A stretch of DNA of 64,000 nucleotides from Chryseosolibacter sp964532595 (lineage in GTDB: Bacteria; Bacteroidota; Bacteroidia; Cytophagales; Cyclobacteriaceae). The position numbers and the translations under genes were made by a program. The first letter of the stretch is position 1. The number at the start of each line of letters is the position of its first letter. This document shows, one piece after another, positions 51,250-60,869 of this stretch. The DNA lies in the NCBI GenBank assembly GCA_964532595.1, contig CAZHIQ010000012.1, positions 1 through 64,000 on the forward strand, written 5' to 3'. The notes under the pieces were generated by a model. The model saw only the letters and a program-made list of their open reading frames with translations, was not told the DNA's origin and made no database searches.

Positions 51250-52899
51250 CTAGTCCTTCAGTGCATCTACTACAGGTTGCCCCGTGCAACCCGACGGAAA
51301 CTTGATATTCAACAATACAGCAATGGTAGGAGCTATGTCGGTAATGCTCTGATATTTGGCCGAGGTCCCCTTGCGTATACCCTTACCGTAGAAAAGGATC
51401 GGTACGTGCGTGTCGTAAGTCCAGGGTGAACCATGCGTTGTACCCGTCTTACTGGTCGACATATACCAGCCGGATTCAGGAACAATCACCACATCACCTC
51501 CACGCTTGGCGTGATAACCCCGAGTAACCATACCTTTCGGGCCACCTTCACTATATTGGCTTTGACGCAAAACATTCTCGGAATAAACCTGGGCTATACC
51601 CGGCTGATTCATGAGATAGTTGACAGTAAGCTCAGTGGCAATGAGCAACTCAACACCCGATGCTTTGGGATCGTTTTCAAAAGCCTGCTGATTGAAATAC
51701 ACTTGCCCACCACTGAACGCTTCAATAATATCTCTGTCAGGGAAGTAGTTCGCCAAATGTTCTTTGAGGCCTTTTGCTATCGCACCTCCATCGATCAAAC
51801 CACCGGGAAGCCTGTTATCAATTGAAAATTGAGCATTGTCGGCGACCGCATGATCGGCAGAAAGAAAGACGGTGTAATTTCCCTGGCCGACCTTTGAATC
51901 CAACGTTTTGAACAAGTCAGCCAGACTTCTGTCCAGTCGGATATACATGTCCTGAATTTCCACTGCATTGGGCCCTACTCCGTGGCCGAGGCCATCCGTA
52001 GCCGAGAACGAAATGGTCAGAAAATCGGTAATGTCATCCTTTCCCATTTGTTCTCCATCGACGGCAGCCTTGGCAAACTCGACCAGGTGTTCGTTGCTGA
52101 AAGGAGTGGTCGACAAAAGTCCGTAATCGTTGGGCTTCCGCAGCGCCTTCAGATCGTACGGAAACACAGGTTTATCTTTTCCTCCGATGCGAACCTCGTA
52201 CGGCGTATCATCGGGTCCGCTTTCCACATACTGTTCAATAGGATAAACCGTCTTCCATTCCTGTGAGAGATACTTTTCCGGAAGGTTGCGCGCGTTAAAG
52301 CGTTCCACCCAATCGGGCAATTTCTCCCGGTAGTAAGTACTCGTGATAAAGCGCCCGGTTTTTCCGTCGTACCAGTATGCACCATCAGCCATATGTCCGG
52401 CAGGCAAAACAGCGCCTCTGTCTTTGACAGACATTCCGATTACTTTAGCGCGCTTTTGCGTCGCCAGCTTCAGTTCGTCTGTAATGGTAGTCACGTTGAG
52501 ACGCCACGGAGAAACAGTGCCATTACCCTCCTTGACTCCGACGGGCGCGAAGCGCGGATCGTTCACACAGTTGACTTCCTTCTTTAGCTCCTTGTCATAC
52601 CAGGAGTTACCAATGATTCCGTGAATTGCAGGAGTCGATCCGGTATACACCGAAGCGTGGCCGGGTCCTGTAACGGTAGGCGCATAGTTGTAGTGTCCAT
52701 TGCGAACCATGAACCCGTCGTTCATAAGACGCTTGAATCCGCCTTCACCAAATTTAGGATAGAACCGGTAAAGGTACTCCTGCCTCATTTGATCTACTAT
52801 AATTCCCACAACAAGCTTGGGGGGCTTTTCCTCCATCGAGGGTTGCGCAACAGCGAATGCCGAGCAGAGGAACGCAACCATTAAGAATCTGATTTTCAT
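51250..52899 (-). CDS. PafA-like secreted alkaline phosphatase
   Basis: 549 residues with a signal peptide (MKIRFLMVAFLCSAFAVAQ). VVGIIVDQMRQEYLYRF (metal Asp) and TVTGPGHASVYTGSTPAIHGI contain the Thr nucleophile, as in the PafA group rather than PhoA Ser enzymes. The later DGLGHGVGPNAVEIQDM and LSADHAV motifs supply the second zinc site. PafA is the phosphate-insensitive broad phosphomonoesterase of Bacteroidetes, feeding on organic phosphates. It is in an apparent operon with an amino acid permease, which hints at scavenging of phosphorylated amino compounds (inference). Confidence 0.93.
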   Translation of the reverse strand: MKIRFLMVAFLCSAFAVAQPSMEEKPPKLVVGIIVDQMRQEYLYRFYPKFGEGGFKRLMNDGFMVRNGHYNYAPTVTGPGHASVYTGSTPAIHGIIGNSWYDKELKKEVNCVNDPRFAPVGVKEGNGTVSPWRLNVTTITDELKLATQKRAKVIGMSVKDRGAVLPAGHMADGAYWYDGKTGRFITSTYYREKLPDWVERFNARNLPEKYLSQEWKTVYPIEQYVESGPDDTPYEVRIGGKDKPVFPYDLKALRKPNDYGLLSTTPFSNEHLVEFAKAAVDGEQMGKDDITDFLTISFSATDGLGHGVGPNAVEIQDMYIRLDRSLADLFKTLDSKVGQGNYTVFLSADHAVADNAQFSIDNRLPGGLIDGGAIAKGLKEHLANYFPDRDIIEAFSGGQVYFNQQAFENDPKASGVELLIATELTVNYLMNQPGIAQVYSENVLRQSQYSEGGPKGMVTRGYHAKRGGDVVIVPESGWYMSTSKTGTTHGSPWTYDTHVPILFYGKGIRKGTSAKYQSITDIAPTIAVLLNIKFPSGCTGQPVVDALKD

Positions 52900-52958
52900 G
52901 CCTTCACAGCGGTTAAATAAATGGGTAAACTTTTTACAACGGTGTGAGTTAAGACTTT

Positions 52959-55556
52959 TTAGTTAACAGTGCAATAGATTTTGTCATAATCGTTGACATC
53001 GTCATAAATCTCCTTTCGAAGCATTTTCCCCGTGTGATCATAGTAGATCACTACGAACAGTGACGCCTCGCGAATATGTTTTTCAGTAAAAAAGAGAGGT
53101 GTCTCAGGATTACCGAGGTTAACAACTTCGGAGAATGTCGCAGGAATAAGTTCATCCCCTTGAGCATCAACAACTCCGTAAGACTTGTCTCGCTGCACGA
53201 TCGCCAGCTTTTCGCCTTTGGTGTTTCTTAAGGGCGAGACAGCGCGCAGTCCCTGGGCTTTGTAAGTTCCTTCTGCAATATCATAAAAGCTCCATTGCCC
53301 CCCACGCCTGACGAGAGCGATAGAATCATTCCAATGCTGAACCTCATCAAACTCCAGGCCACTCACTTCCCGATCATCCCAACGACAAAACCCATAAGCT
53401 CCTTGTCGATAACACACCGCCCAGTCACGCGCATAGGGTACTACGTTGCGATCATACCTTGGCTTGATAAGACTTCGCCTGGCCACGTTGTATGCCCCGA
53501 AGCGTTTGTTGCGCAATAGTGAAATTACCCCATCGCGCACACTTCCAATCGCATCGTATTCTGCGGGTAACAGTGTCTTTCCCTGCAAATCAACAAGTCC
53601 CTTTTTATCCCGCTGCGTCACGACGAAAACTCCCTGACCTGCATATTCAATCGCGTCAAATGCAGCGGCAAGCACAACATCACCACGCAGGTCATATACA
53701 GCATAGTCCCTGCCGCGATGCTGGACGGCAAGGAAGGAGGTCGAGTCTCTTCCGGGTATGAAGAGCATACGGGTCGCATGCGGAAATACTCTGGCCCGGA
53801 GTCCTTCGAAGTGCACCACAACTGAATCGCGTCGGTACCCGACCAGGAAAGCGCCTTCTGCCCATAGCGAATCGCAAGCAAGGCCGACCGATTGCAGAGA
53901 AGATTGATCGAGCGCGTACCATGCGCCGTTGTATTTTCCGCCCACCATGCGTCCAGCCACTACATAGCCATTTAACGTCGACGACCGTCGCCCGTTCCGC
54001 CCGTAAATCACCCATTTATCACCCGCCCGCGCTACGGCGCCCGACGCAATCTCCGTAAGACGATGACGATCAAACCGAATCACTGTATTCATGTCGCCAT
54101 CGACCACTCCTTCGAACTCCCCCGAACGCCCCCACAACAAACCCTCCATCCACGGTCGCAGTTCGTCGAACGGCTCCGACACGGAGACTGCAAGAGTCTC
54201 ACCGGATACAATGAGCGCGTCGGGCGGCGCGATGAAACGTTTCTCTCCGCTTCGAAAAACAATCAGCCCCTGCAGCATGCTAATGTCGTCCCACGTCCGA
54301 CTGTCCAACTGGCGGCCGGTCAGGGCATGTAGCGTCCACTGATTTTCCCGCCTTACAGAGAGGAACCGCGAGCCGATTATCCGGGCGTCGTCAACGCTGT
54401 CAATGATAAGGTCCCCCGACTTGTGAATCACCCGCTGTGTATCTCCGGCATCGACGAGAAGAAGCCCAAGTCCAAGGTCATCCCAACGTTCAACCTTTCC
54501 ATCGTAAATGACACCACCGTTGCGACCAATGAGTTTCCCATCCACGAAAAGTACATCGTCAACGATCCCACCACACAGGTAGTCGGCATCGATCTCCTCA
54601 AAATCCGGAGCGAGCATCTCAACCCCCATCGCATCCATAAAGCCGTAGCGGCCATTCGAATAGACGGGAATCCAATAGGTCTCATTCAACTTCAATACAT
54701 GGTGGAGCGAATCCGTAAGGAAACCTTCCGGCCATTCCGGATGGTCCGTATCGGCGAGTATATGAAAGGCCATCGAAGCGGCTTTGCGCGACAAGGGGCT
54801 TACCGGATAACGATGCATGAACGATATAAACCGTTCTACATTCCCATCGGCCGTCGACCGCTCAAAGATCTGTTTGTACACTTCCTGCCGGTACGGTGAG
54901 TCCGGGTGTTCTTCAAGGAATCGGATATAGCTGCTTAAACGTTGGTCACGGGTCTTTTCTTCATACAGAAGGCTGTGATAATTCGCCCTTGCATCGTCTG
55001 CTCGCTCCGAGTCGGGGTAACGTTCGATATACCGCTGGAACGCCCGATAAGAATTCTCATTGACAGCATCCTGGTAGGCGACTTCATCCCGCAACCTCCG
55101 CGCGAGCACCTGCTGTTCCGCTTGAGGAAAATGCTGAAGAAACTCCTGGTAGGCCGCTTCCGTATGAATGCGTCGGGCCTCCTCAAACGCAATACTATCA
55201 ATTCGGGCCCGCTGGCGTACGAAAAGGAGACTATCAAGGCCGCTTCTAATCAGACGCTCCTTTGAGCGCAACTCGACATGCGTGTAGTCTCTAAGAGCTG
55301 TAACCACATAGAAGTAGGAAGAGTCGAGGTTGTGCTCCGGATTGTCGGGATAAAGAAAGAATAAAGACAGCCCATACCGCGCCGAAGGATTGACTGAGTC
55401 TTTGGCCAGCGCCTTCTGAAACCGTGACTTCGCCCTGTCCCAGCGTTGCTTGTCGATATCCTTGCGCAAAGTTCGTTCAACCGGATTAGCCAACTGACCC
55501 GTGGCCACACCCGCGACCAGTAAAAAAGCGAGAACGAAAATGGTTTCGAGCTTCAC
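52959..55556 (-). CDS. TPR and WG-repeat secreted protein
   Basis: 865 residues from GTG at 55556 with a signal peptide (VKLETIFVLAFLLVAGVATGQ). The N-terminal 280 residues are TPR-like helical repeats (AYQEFLQHFPQAEQQVLARRL, AFQRYIERYPDSERADDAR, FISFMHRYPVSPLSRKA). From about residue 290 on come many WG/KWG repeats (YSNGRYGFMDAMG, NKRFGAYNVARR, RQGAYGFCRWDD). WG repeats form a beta propeller-like fold of unknown ligand. The open frame extends to an ATG at 55655, but a -7 element at 55574 lies downstream of that and supports the GTG start. It is divergent from the helical protein at 55714. Confidence 0.85.
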   Translation of the reverse strand: MKLETIFVLAFLLVAGVATGQLANPVERTLRKDIDKQRWDRAKSRFQKALAKDSVNPSARYGLSLFFLYPDNPEHNLDSSYFYVVTALRDYTHVELRSKERLIRSGLDSLLFVRQRARIDSIAFEEARRIHTEAAYQEFLQHFPQAEQQVLARRLRDEVAYQDAVNENSYRAFQRYIERYPDSERADDARANYHSLLYEEKTRDQRLSSYIRFLEEHPDSPYRQEVYKQIFERSTADGNVERFISFMHRYPVSPLSRKAASMAFHILADTDHPEWPEGFLTDSLHHVLKLNETYWIPVYSNGRYGFMDAMGVEMLAPDFEEIDADYLCGGIVDDVLFVDGKLIGRNGGVIYDGKVERWDDLGLGLLLVDAGDTQRVIHKSGDLIIDSVDDARIIGSRFLSVRRENQWTLHALTGRQLDSRTWDDISMLQGLIVFRSGEKRFIAPPDALIVSGETLAVSVSEPFDELRPWMEGLLWGRSGEFEGVVDGDMNTVIRFDRHRLTEIASGAVARAGDKWVIYGRNGRRSSTLNGYVVAGRMVGGKYNGAWYALDQSSLQSVGLACDSLWAEGAFLVGYRRDSVVVHFEGLRARVFPHATRMLFIPGRDSTSFLAVQHRGRDYAVYDLRGDVVLAAAFDAIEYAGQGVFVVTQRDKKGLVDLQGKTLLPAEYDAIGSVRDGVISLLRNKRFGAYNVARRSLIKPRYDRNVVPYARDWAVCYRQGAYGFCRWDDREVSGLEFDEVQHWNDSIALVRRGGQWSFYDIAEGTYKAQGLRAVSPLRNTKGEKLAIVQRDKSYGVVDAQGDELIPATFSEVVNLGNPETPLFFTEKHIREASLFVVIYYDHTGKMLRKEIYDDVNDYDKIYCTVN

Positions 55557-55573
55557 AAACGTTACTTCATGAT

Positions 55574-55581
55574 CAAAACTA
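55574..55581 (-). promoter_or_regulatory. -7 promoter element of the WG-repeat gene
   Basis: TAGTTTTG on the minus strand matches TAnnTTTG and would start RNA at about 55567, about 11 nt before the GTG at 55556. No TTG lies at the -33 distance. Confidence 0.45.
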
Positions 55582-55713
55582 CAAACTTCGCAGCAGGTTA
55601 GATTACTTGGTAAGACCCTTTTATCGTTGCAATTTTGCCCGACTGGGCGATCCAACCGAGCCTATTGCTTACAGGAATAAATTTTGTAAATTTTCCCAAG
55701 TAAAGAACACTGC

Positions 55714-57156
55714 ATGGCCAAGTTAAAGAATATCATCAAGCAACTCTCCGAAAAAGACTTCTCAGCCATCCATAATTCGCTCATTGAAAGCAATGCTGAA
55801 AAATCAGCTTACCTTCTCAAGGCCCTTCGTGAACGTTCTCTTTCAGACAGCAAAATCATGACGGAGTTGGACGTAAATGCCAACGCATACTACACCCTGC
55901 GTTCACGTCTCAATCTTAAGATTGAAGAGTACCTGATGGAGCAACTGGAGAGTCCGCGAACAGACGTGTTGCGGAAAGTGGCCAACGTAAATGAAGTGCT
56001 ATTTACCAAGAAAAAGGCTATCTCGATCGCGACCCTCAAAAAGCTTGAAAAGGAACTACTGGACTACGACTTGGCCAACGAATTAACGGTTATTTACAAA
56101 GCCCTCAAGCGGCTGAACATCCATTCACCCGACTACTTCCAATACTCGCAGTTATACAACCGCCACGTCGCTTACATGCTCGCGGTAGACAAGGCGGAGG
56201 ATTTGCTTGCAGACTACTTCAAAAAGTTTGGCGAATATCTTCTAAACGGGGGTGAAATCGAGAAACTGGGCCTCACCCTCGTCATGAAGGAAATGCAAAA
56301 CGTAGCAAATCTCTATGAATCACATCGGCTCTACGTATACCAAAGCTGCATGTATGTCTTTCACCGCTTGTTCGTCGAACCGGAAGAGTCTTCAGGCGAT
56401 GGCGAACCCATTGAAGACATTTTCTTGAAAGTCCAGAAGATATTCGAGAGCTATCACCTTGATTCCATCTACTATCACCTGAATCTGGTCTTTGAATTCC
56501 TGAAGCTTGAATACTACAACCATTACAAGGTGTACAGGCAGGCGGAGAAGTACTTTGAAGAGGTGAACGATGCCTGCGCCAACCTGCTGGTGAATTACTC
56601 GAATTATACTTTCCCGGCCCAATTCCTGATCTCGAAGATAGAGCGCCATCTTCGGAACGGATCGGAAGCCGACCTCTATGCAGAAAACGAGACCGTTTTT
56701 GAGGACTACGAGGCCGATCCGCAGGATGTGCCTAAACACGTGATTTACGTGCTGTATCGCGCATTGTCCTGCTATTACGCTGACAGGTTTGACGAGGCGG
56801 CAAAGACCATTAACAATTTGCTCAACGAAGTCAGTCTAAAGAAATATCCCTTCGCGCAGCTTGAAACGAAGTCACTTCTTGCCCTGCAATACGTCCTGCT
56901 ACGCGATTACGAGCTCTTTAATCAGTTGTCAAATAGCATTCAGCGTCAGATCCGACTTTACGGGAAAGACACCTGCGAGAATATCACTCTGTTTCTTAAG
57001 ATACTCAAGATCGCTACGAGTGAGGCCAAAAAGGACAAAGCCAAGAAAATTGCGGCTATTATTCCACGATTGAACAGTGTGCAGGTTGCCTACTTCGCCC
57101 CAACACGCCTGATCAAGATGGACGAAAAGTTCATCAAATTGCTAACGGAAGTCTGA
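55714..57156 (+). CDS. Large all-helical protein of unknown function
   Basis: 480 residues, cytoplasmic, almost entirely alpha-helical, with helix-turn-helix-like units at the N-terminus (MTELDVNANAYYTLRSRLNLKIEEYLME) and TPR/HEAT-like repeats through the body (KAEDLLADYFKKFGEYLL, ALSCYYADRFDEAAKTINNLL). The opening looks like a winged helix-like fold reading the surface for DNA or RNA, followed by a repeat scaffold. I know no named family; similar proteins seem to be conserved in Bacteroidetes, but that is from memory. A response regulator gene converges on its 3' end, 25 nt away. Confidence 0.8.
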   Translation: MAKLKNIIKQLSEKDFSAIHNSLIESNAEKSAYLLKALRERSLSDSKIMTELDVNANAYYTLRSRLNLKIEEYLMEQLESPRTDVLRKVANVNEVLFTKKKAISIATLKKLEKELLDYDLANELTVIYKALKRLNIHSPDYFQYSQLYNRHVAYMLAVDKAEDLLADYFKKFGEYLLNGGEIEKLGLTLVMKEMQNVANLYESHRLYVYQSCMYVFHRLFVEPEESSGDGEPIEDIFLKVQKIFESYHLDSIYYHLNLVFEFLKLEYYNHYKVYRQAEKYFEEVNDACANLLVNYSNYTFPAQFLISKIERHLRNGSEADLYAENETVFEDYEADPQDVPKHVIYVLYRALSCYYADRFDEAAKTINNLLNEVSLKKYPFAQLETKSLLALQYVLLRDYELFNQLSNSIQRQIRLYGKDTCENITLFLKILKIATSEAKKDKAKKIAAIIPRLNSVQVAYFAPTRLIKMDEKFIKLLTEV

Positions 57157-57181
57157 GGAATCAAACGGAATCGACCCGATC

Positions 57182-57589
57182 TCAAACATCAAGCTTTATG
57201 ATGCTATCGTGGGATAGCGGCTTGTTGAGATAGAGCTTCACGTTTTCATACTTCTTGGACCGATTGAAATCCTGAGGGTTGATGGATGACGTCAGCATCA
57301 CAATCCGACATTTGTTCTTAACGGTTTTCGACAGTTTCTCAAACTCGTCCAGAAACTGAAAACCATCCATCAATGGCATGTCGATGTCGAGGAAGATCAC
57401 ATCTGGCAGAACCTGTTCGGCTACTTCTAGCTGTTCCATATTGCGCAAGAACTCAATAGCGCTCTTGGCACCGGTATGCGTGTAGATGCTATCCGCGACA
57501 GAGGCTGCCTCGATCATTTTCTGATTGATAAGATTGTCAATCTCATTATCATCGATCAGCATGACCGCTCTGTATTTCTTTCCAGCCAT
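57182..57589 (-). CDS. Single-domain response regulator
   Basis: 135 residues, a stand-alone receiver domain with no output domain. Acidic pair Asp13/Asp14 in LIDDNEID, phospho-acceptor Asp68 in VIFLDIDMPLMDG, Thr in VMLTSS and the conserved Lys in NKPLS are intact. Such regulators (CheY/Spo0F-like) signal by binding partner proteins or acting in phosphorelays. No kinase is adjacent; the cytoplasmic PAS kinase at 34479 is a candidate only in principle. It is separated from the upstream ALDH7 gene by 60 nt on the same strand. Confidence 0.92.
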   Translation of the reverse strand: MAGKKYRAVMLIDDNEIDNLINQKMIEAASVADSIYTHTGAKSAIEFLRNMEQLEVAEQVLPDVIFLDIDMPLMDGFQFLDEFEKLSKTVKNKCRIVMLTSSINPQDFNRSKKYENVKLYLNKPLSHDSIIKLDV

Positions 57590-57649
57590 AGTCGTCGTGT
57601 AGTTGAACGCTTATAAAAATACACGTTTGGGTATGAAATCCAAACAGCG

Positions 57650-59191
57650 TTAAACTGCAAACTTTATACCCTGGGCAAGAGGAAGAGATTTTCCGTAGTT
57701 GATTGTATTGGTTTGCCTGCGCATATAGTTTTTCCACGCATCGGATCCCGACTCACGTCCACCTCCGGTTTCTTTCTCGCCACCAAACGCTCCGCCGATT
57801 TCCGCACCTGAAGTACCGATATTAACATTAGCGATACCACAGTCAGATCCGGCGTGCGAGAGGAATGCTTCCGATTCCCGCATATTGTTCGTCATGATAG
57901 CTGATGACAGCCCCTGCTTCACGCCATTGTTGATCGCGATGGCTTCTTCAAGCTCCTTGTAGCGAAGCAAATAGAGAATGGGTGCAAAGGTCTCCTGTTG
58001 AACGATCTCGAAATGAGGCTCCACTTCCGCAATGACCGGTCGGACGTAACATCCCGACTCATACCCTTTTCCTTCGAGCACACCGCCTTTTACCACGATG
58101 TTACCGCCTTCTGCTTTAATCTTCCGCAAGGCATCGCGGTACATTTTCACAGCTTGCTTATCGATCAGCGGTCCGACATGATTAGCCGGATCCAGTGGAT
58201 TGCCGATACGCAGCTGCTCATAAGCCGATACGAGGCGGGACTTCACTTCCTCGTACACATCTTCGTGAATAATGAGTCGACGGGTGGTCGTACAACGCTG
58301 CCCCGCAGTACCTACCGCTCCGAAGAGGGCACCGCGAATAGCGATATCGAGATCGGCATTAGGTGTAATGATGATGGCATTGTTTCCGCCGAGCTCAAGT
58401 AAGGTCCGGCCCAGGCGTTCTGCTGCAGTGCGTGCTACCGCCTTGCCCATACGTACAGAACCGGTTGCCGAAATAAGTCCGATCCGCTCATCGGCCGCGA
58501 GCATCTGACCTATCTTATAGTCACCATTAACCAGGCATGATACACCTTCAGGAACACCGTTGCGTTCAAAAACCTCTGCAGCGATTTGTTGACATGCTAT
58601 GGAACACAGCGGAGTTTTTTCCGAAGGCTTCCATACGCAAGTGTTTCCACATACCCACGCAATCATGCTGTTCCATGACCATACAGCCACCGGGAAATTG
58701 AAGGCCGTGATAATGCCGACAACACCCAGCGGATGCCACTGTTCGTACATCCTATGCTCAGGACGCTCAGAGTGCATGGTAAGCCCGTGCAGCTGCCGGG
58801 AAAGACCCACAGCAAAATCACATATATCAATCATCTCCTGAACCTCGCCAAGTCCTTCGGTGTAGCTTTTTCCCATCTCATAGGAGACGAGCTTACCAAG
58901 GGGTTCCTTGTATTCGCGGAGGGCTTCTCCGATTTGACGTACAATTTCGCCACGCTTAGGCGCAGGCCAGCTGCGCCACTCGACAAACGCTTCCGCTGCT
59001 GCGGTCACCGCACGGTCATAAGCCTTCTCATCCGCGAGCTGAACCGTTCCTATGAGTTTCCCGTCGGCCGGAGAAAAAGAATCTATACGGTCGCCTGTTG
59101 TCCGCAGCCATGCTGTACCGGTTGACACGCCCGGATTGCTTCTTCTTACACCGAGGGTTGATAATGCGTCTTTAATGCCGAAATTTTTCAT
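57650..59191 (-). CDS. ALDH7-type aldehyde dehydrogenase (alpha-aminoadipic semialdehyde dehydrogenase-like)
   Basis: 513 residues, cytoplasmic. ITAFNFPVAVWSWN and WKPSEKTPL are typical of the antiquitin/ALDH7 group, and the catalytic Cys lies in GTAGQRCTTTRRL, with the Glu in LELGGNNAI. ALDH7 enzymes oxidise alpha-aminoadipic semialdehyde in lysine breakdown or related semialdehydes in osmolyte and detoxification routes. No other lysine-degradation gene is adjacent, so the substrate stays open. A TAGTTTTG -7 element lies at 59211-59218, 19 nt upstream of the start. The response regulator follows on the same strand. Confidence 0.92.
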   Translation of the reverse strand: MKNFGIKDALSTLGVRRSNPGVSTGTAWLRTTGDRIDSFSPADGKLIGTVQLADEKAYDRAVTAAAEAFVEWRSWPAPKRGEIVRQIGEALREYKEPLGKLVSYEMGKSYTEGLGEVQEMIDICDFAVGLSRQLHGLTMHSERPEHRMYEQWHPLGVVGIITAFNFPVAVWSWNSMIAWVCGNTCVWKPSEKTPLCSIACQQIAAEVFERNGVPEGVSCLVNGDYKIGQMLAADERIGLISATGSVRMGKAVARTAAERLGRTLLELGGNNAIIITPNADLDIAIRGALFGAVGTAGQRCTTTRRLIIHEDVYEEVKSRLVSAYEQLRIGNPLDPANHVGPLIDKQAVKMYRDALRKIKAEGGNIVVKGGVLEGKGYESGCYVRPVIAEVEPHFEIVQQETFAPILYLLRYKELEEAIAINNGVKQGLSSAIMTNNMRESEAFLSHAGSDCGIANVNIGTSGAEIGGAFGGEKETGGGRESGSDAWKNYMRRQTNTINYGKSLPLAQGIKFAV

Positions 59192-59210
59192 GAGTTTTCC
59201 GTTAGCGCCC

Positions 59211-59218
59211 CAAAACTA
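59211..59218 (-). promoter_or_regulatory. -7 promoter element of the ALDH7 gene
   Basis: TAGTTTTG on the minus strand matches TAnnTTTG, 19 nt before the ATG at 59191. The -33 TTG is not evident. Confidence 0.5.
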
Positions 59219-59257
59219 AGGATTTATTTATGGAAATGAATTACCGTCTAAATGAAG

Positions 59258-59277
59258 AAGGCCCCTTTCGGGGCCCG
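59258..59277 (-). terminator. GC-rich hairpin after the HtrA gene
   Basis: GGCCCC (59260-59265) pairs with GGGGCC (59270-59275) around a TTTC loop. On the minus strand it is followed by TTCTTCATTT, a weak T-tract. It lies 29 nt past the stop of htrA. Confidence 0.6.
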
Positions 59278-59303
59278 GATTACGCATGATTGTCAGAGCA
59301 GAA

Positions 59304-60734
59304 CTACCAATCGACACCGTACACCGCCTTCTCGCCATTGGGGTAGAAACCCTCGACGAGCATTCCGCCACGCTTGTATTCCAGAATGCGGTTGAGGTCT
59401 TCAACATTGTCTACAGGTACCTTATCAATGTAGGCAATGATGAACCCTGAACGAATGCCGGCTTCCTTCCATTTCCCGCCCGATACTCTCGCTATCTTTA
59501 CACCGCCATCGATCATGAACTGGCTGAGTTCGCGATACGGTATGTCTTCAAACCGACCTCCCCCCAGCTCATAGCTGACCTCCCGGGGCTGAAGAGAAAG
59601 ATCACCATTGCTGTTCTTTAGTCTGGCTCTCACCTGTCGCCGATCACCCTGACGGAGGAAAGTAACCGCGATCTCACTCCCCGGCCGGTTCCGCGCAACC
59701 CACTCCTGCAATTCAGACACAGAGTTCACTGAACGATCATCAATTGCAACAATAACATCACCCGGCCGCATCCCTGCTTCCTCGGCTGCGCTACCCCGAA
59801 GAACATTGCTCACGTACACTCCCTGACTCACAGGCAGGCCGTACTGCTCGGCCAGACTCGCATTCACGTCCCCAATGTTGATTCCCAGAAGTCCACGCTG
59901 AACCCTTCCAAACTCCAGAAGGTCGTCCATCACCTTCTTCACCAAACTCACCGGAATGGCAAATGAGTATCCCTGGTAGCTGCCCGACGAGGTGGCAATC
60001 GCGGTGTTGATCCCTACCAGCTTGCCCGCCAGATTAACCAGCGCCCCGCCGCTGTTGCCAGGATTCACCGCTGCATCCGTCTGAATGAAGGCCTCCACGG
60101 AGAGTCCACTCCGCTCCTGAAGAATACCAATGTTGCGGGCTTTGGCACTCACAATCCCAGCAGTCACCGTCGAATTGAGATCGAAAGGATTACCAATCGC
60201 GAGGACCCACTCACCCGGCTGCAAGAGATCGGAATCTCCATAAGGGATAAAGGGCAGATTGGAAGCGTTCACCTTCAAAAGCGCCAAATCGGTACTGGCA
60301 TCTGCGCCGATCAGCTTGGCGTAAAAACGCTGGTTGTTGTTCATCACCACCTCAATATTGGTGGCATCCTCTATCACGTGGTTGTTCGTCACAATGTAGC
60401 CATCGTCCGAAATGATAACCCCCGAACCAGACGAATGTACCGGACGCTCGTACTGCTGAAGAGGATTCAGACTGAAGACCCCCGGCCCATAACCTGTTCG
60501 TATATGAACCACTCCCGATACAACCCTGTTCGCGGTGTTGAGGAAGTTGATGTGATTGGGGACTTGATAAGATGTGTCTACAGGACGGCCTGTCAGAACC
60601 AGCTGCTGTCGCTCCTCAATAGAATTATAACTGAGGTTCGAAATACCCAAATAGCGAATCGTAAAGTACGCGCCTAGCACGCCGCCGATCCCCGCTACCA
60701 GCACAATAAGTAAAAGAAAGGCCGAGCGCTTCAT
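59304..60734 (-). CDS. HtrA/DegP-family periplasmic serine protease
   Basis: 476 residues. An N-terminal hydrophobic helix (SAFLLLIVLVAGIGGVLGAYF) acts as signal or anchor. The trypsin-like domain has the catalytic His in VTNNHVIEDA, Asp in ASTDLALLKV and Ser in NPGNSGGAL. Two PDZ domains follow, the first with GLLGINIGDVNASLAEQYGL and the second near the C-terminus (ARVSGGKWKEAGIRSGFII). HtrA proteases degrade or refold damaged envelope proteins under heat and oxidative stress. The Hsp20 gene lies upstream on the same strand (135 nt apart with a terminator between), so they are separate units. Confidence 0.95.
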   Translation of the reverse strand: MKRSAFLLLIVLVAGIGGVLGAYFTIRYLGISNLSYNSIEERQQLVLTGRPVDTSYQVPNHINFLNTANRVVSGVVHIRTGYGPGVFSLNPLQQYERPVHSSGSGVIISDDGYIVTNNHVIEDATNIEVVMNNNQRFYAKLIGADASTDLALLKVNASNLPFIPYGDSDLLQPGEWVLAIGNPFDLNSTVTAGIVSAKARNIGILQERSGLSVEAFIQTDAAVNPGNSGGALVNLAGKLVGINTAIATSSGSYQGYSFAIPVSLVKKVMDDLLEFGRVQRGLLGINIGDVNASLAEQYGLPVSQGVYVSNVLRGSAAEEAGMRPGDVIVAIDDRSVNSVSELQEWVARNRPGSEIAVTFLRQGDRRQVRARLKNSNGDLSLQPREVSYELGGGRFEDIPYRELSQFMIDGGVKIARVSGGKWKEAGIRSGFIIAYIDKVPVDNVEDLNRILEYKRGGMLVEGFYPNGEKAVYGVDW

Positions 60735-60795
60735 ATCAGATCCCTTTATAGGAAAGTTAAACGAATAAAATCAACTATAGGGTTTTAACAACAAA

Positions 60796-60825
60796 AAAAA
60801 GCGCCCCGAACCGGGACGCTTTACA
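60796..60825 (-). terminator. Rho-independent terminator after the Hsp20 gene
   Basis: On the minus strand AAAGCGTCCCG pairs with CGGGGCGCTTT (one G-U pair) around a 2-4 nt loop, followed by a run of eight T. Stem lies at 60798-60823. Confidence 0.85.
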
Positions 60826-60869
60826 CCTACTAAACTTAAACCCCTATCTTAATCCTGCAGGTGTGCTGG

